Shown here piece after piece: positions 7,125 to 7,612 of a stretch of DNA of 7,612 bases; within the stretch, counting starts at the first letter, position 1, and each line of letters begins with the position of its first letter. Source of the DNA: JANPEF01 sp046596055 (GTDB lineage: Bacteria; Eisenbacteria; RBG-16-71-46; DASYSL01); NCBI GenBank assembly GCA_046596055.1, contig JBKJNH010000139.1, forward strand, positions 1-7,612, in the 5' to 3' direction. The notes under the pieces are model-generated. The model saw only the letters and a list, made by a program, of their open reading frames with translations. It ran no database searches and had not been told where the DNA came from. The translations under genes were made by a program, and so were the position numbers.

Positions 7125-7612
7125 TCAGTGATGCAGCGTTCCGGCGTTGACGATCGGACTGGTCGGCTGCTCGCTGCACAGCACCACCAGCAGGTTCGAC
7201 ACCATGGCGGCCTTCTTCTCGTCGTCGAGGACGACGATGTTCTTCTCGGACAGGCGGGCCAGCGCCAGCTCGATCATTCCGACCGCGCCGTCGACGATGC
7301 GGGCACGCGCCGCGACCACGGCACCGGCCTGCTGCCGGCGCAACATGGCGCCCGCGATCTCGGCGCCGTACGCCAGGTGCGACAGGCGCGACTCGATGAC
7401 CTCGACGCCGGCCTTGTCGAGCCGGACCTGCAGCTCGGCGCGCAATGCCTCGGAGATCTGGTCCATGTTGCCGCGCAGCGAGACGGTCTCCTCGTCGTGC
7501 GCGTCGTACGTGTACTGGCTCGCCAGGTGACGGACCGCGGTCTCGCTCTGGACGGCCACGAACTGCTCGTAGGTGTCCACCTCGAACGAAGCCTGCGCCG
7601 GGTCGTGCACGC
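7125..7612 (-). CDS. SPFH/band 7 domain protein, C-terminal part (start outside window)
   Basis: The last 162 residues or so of a flotillin/stomatin-like membrane scaffold protein; the N-terminal membrane anchor and first part of the SPFH domain are beyond the right edge, and the first complete codon in view is internal. The visible part has the end of the SPFH domain (NMDQISEALRAELQVRLDKAGVEVIESRLSHLAY), in which the helix and the strand VEVIESRL are typical. A long Ala-rich helix follows (EIAGAMLRRQQAGAVVAARARIVDGAVG), and then the conserved tail KKAAMVSNLLVVLCSEQPTSPIVNAGTL, seen in many bacterial SPFH proteins. These proteins oligomerise on the membrane and organise microdomains. It is the most upstream visible gene of the operon, 1 base from the ribbon-helix-helix gene, so its promoter is outside the window. 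A protease-regulating role (HflK/C-like) is less likely from the tail, but cannot be excluded. Confidence 0.9.
   Translation of the reverse strand, partial: VHDPAQASFEVDTYEQFVAVQSETAVRHLASQYTYDAHDEETVSLRGNMDQISEALRAELQVRLDKAGVEVIESRLSHLAYGAEIAGAMLRRQQAGAVVAARARIVDGAVGMIELALARLSEKNIVVLDDEKKAAMVSNLLVVLCSEQPTSPIVNAGTLHH

Overview
The window is GC-rich bacterial chromosome with tightly packed genes, standard stop codons and three putative lipoproteins carrying type II signal peptides. No plasmid, phage, insertion sequence, CRISPR, rRNA or tRNA signal was seen. The lineage cannot be fixed from sequence alone. The high GC, the lipoproteins with Ala, Gln or Gly after the lipid-bearing Cys, and the methylamine-utilization-type cupredoxin would suit a poorly cultured Gram-negative group such as Candidatus Eisenbacteria or a neighbour; this is a guess. 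Ten genes are called, two of them cut by the window edges.

Left part (1-1329): the C-terminal two thirds of a class I CPD photolyase on the + strand converges on a small basic-tailed lipoprotein gene on the - strand. Middle (1330-3411): a 334-base divergent intergenic region with palindromes and a candidate promoter leads into an acyl-CoA dehydrogenase gene. A GNAT acetyltransferase of the spermidine/spermine (SAT1) type follows, joined to it by a 4-base GTGA overlap.

Right part (3421-7612), all on the - strand and read right to left: an SPFH/band 7 membrane scaffold protein (N-terminus outside the window), an Arc-like ribbon-helix-helix protein of 65 residues, a lipoprotein of 101 residues, a 105-residue protein with a possible winged-helix domain and one C-terminal membrane helix, a NatA-like ABC ATPase and its NatB-like permease. 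Their junctions are +1, -4, +3, -4 and -8 bases, so they look like one translationally coupled operon. After a 59-base gap comes a cupredoxin lipoprotein whose Shine-Dalgarno sequence lies inside a perfect 11-bp hairpin.

The most interesting items are the SPFH/RHH/lipoprotein/NatAB cassette, which may be a membrane-microdomain-linked export or envelope-homeostasis system, the RBS-occluding hairpin, and the cupredoxin in which the expected axial Met is Glu. The remaining genes look like ordinary housekeeping or catabolic genes.
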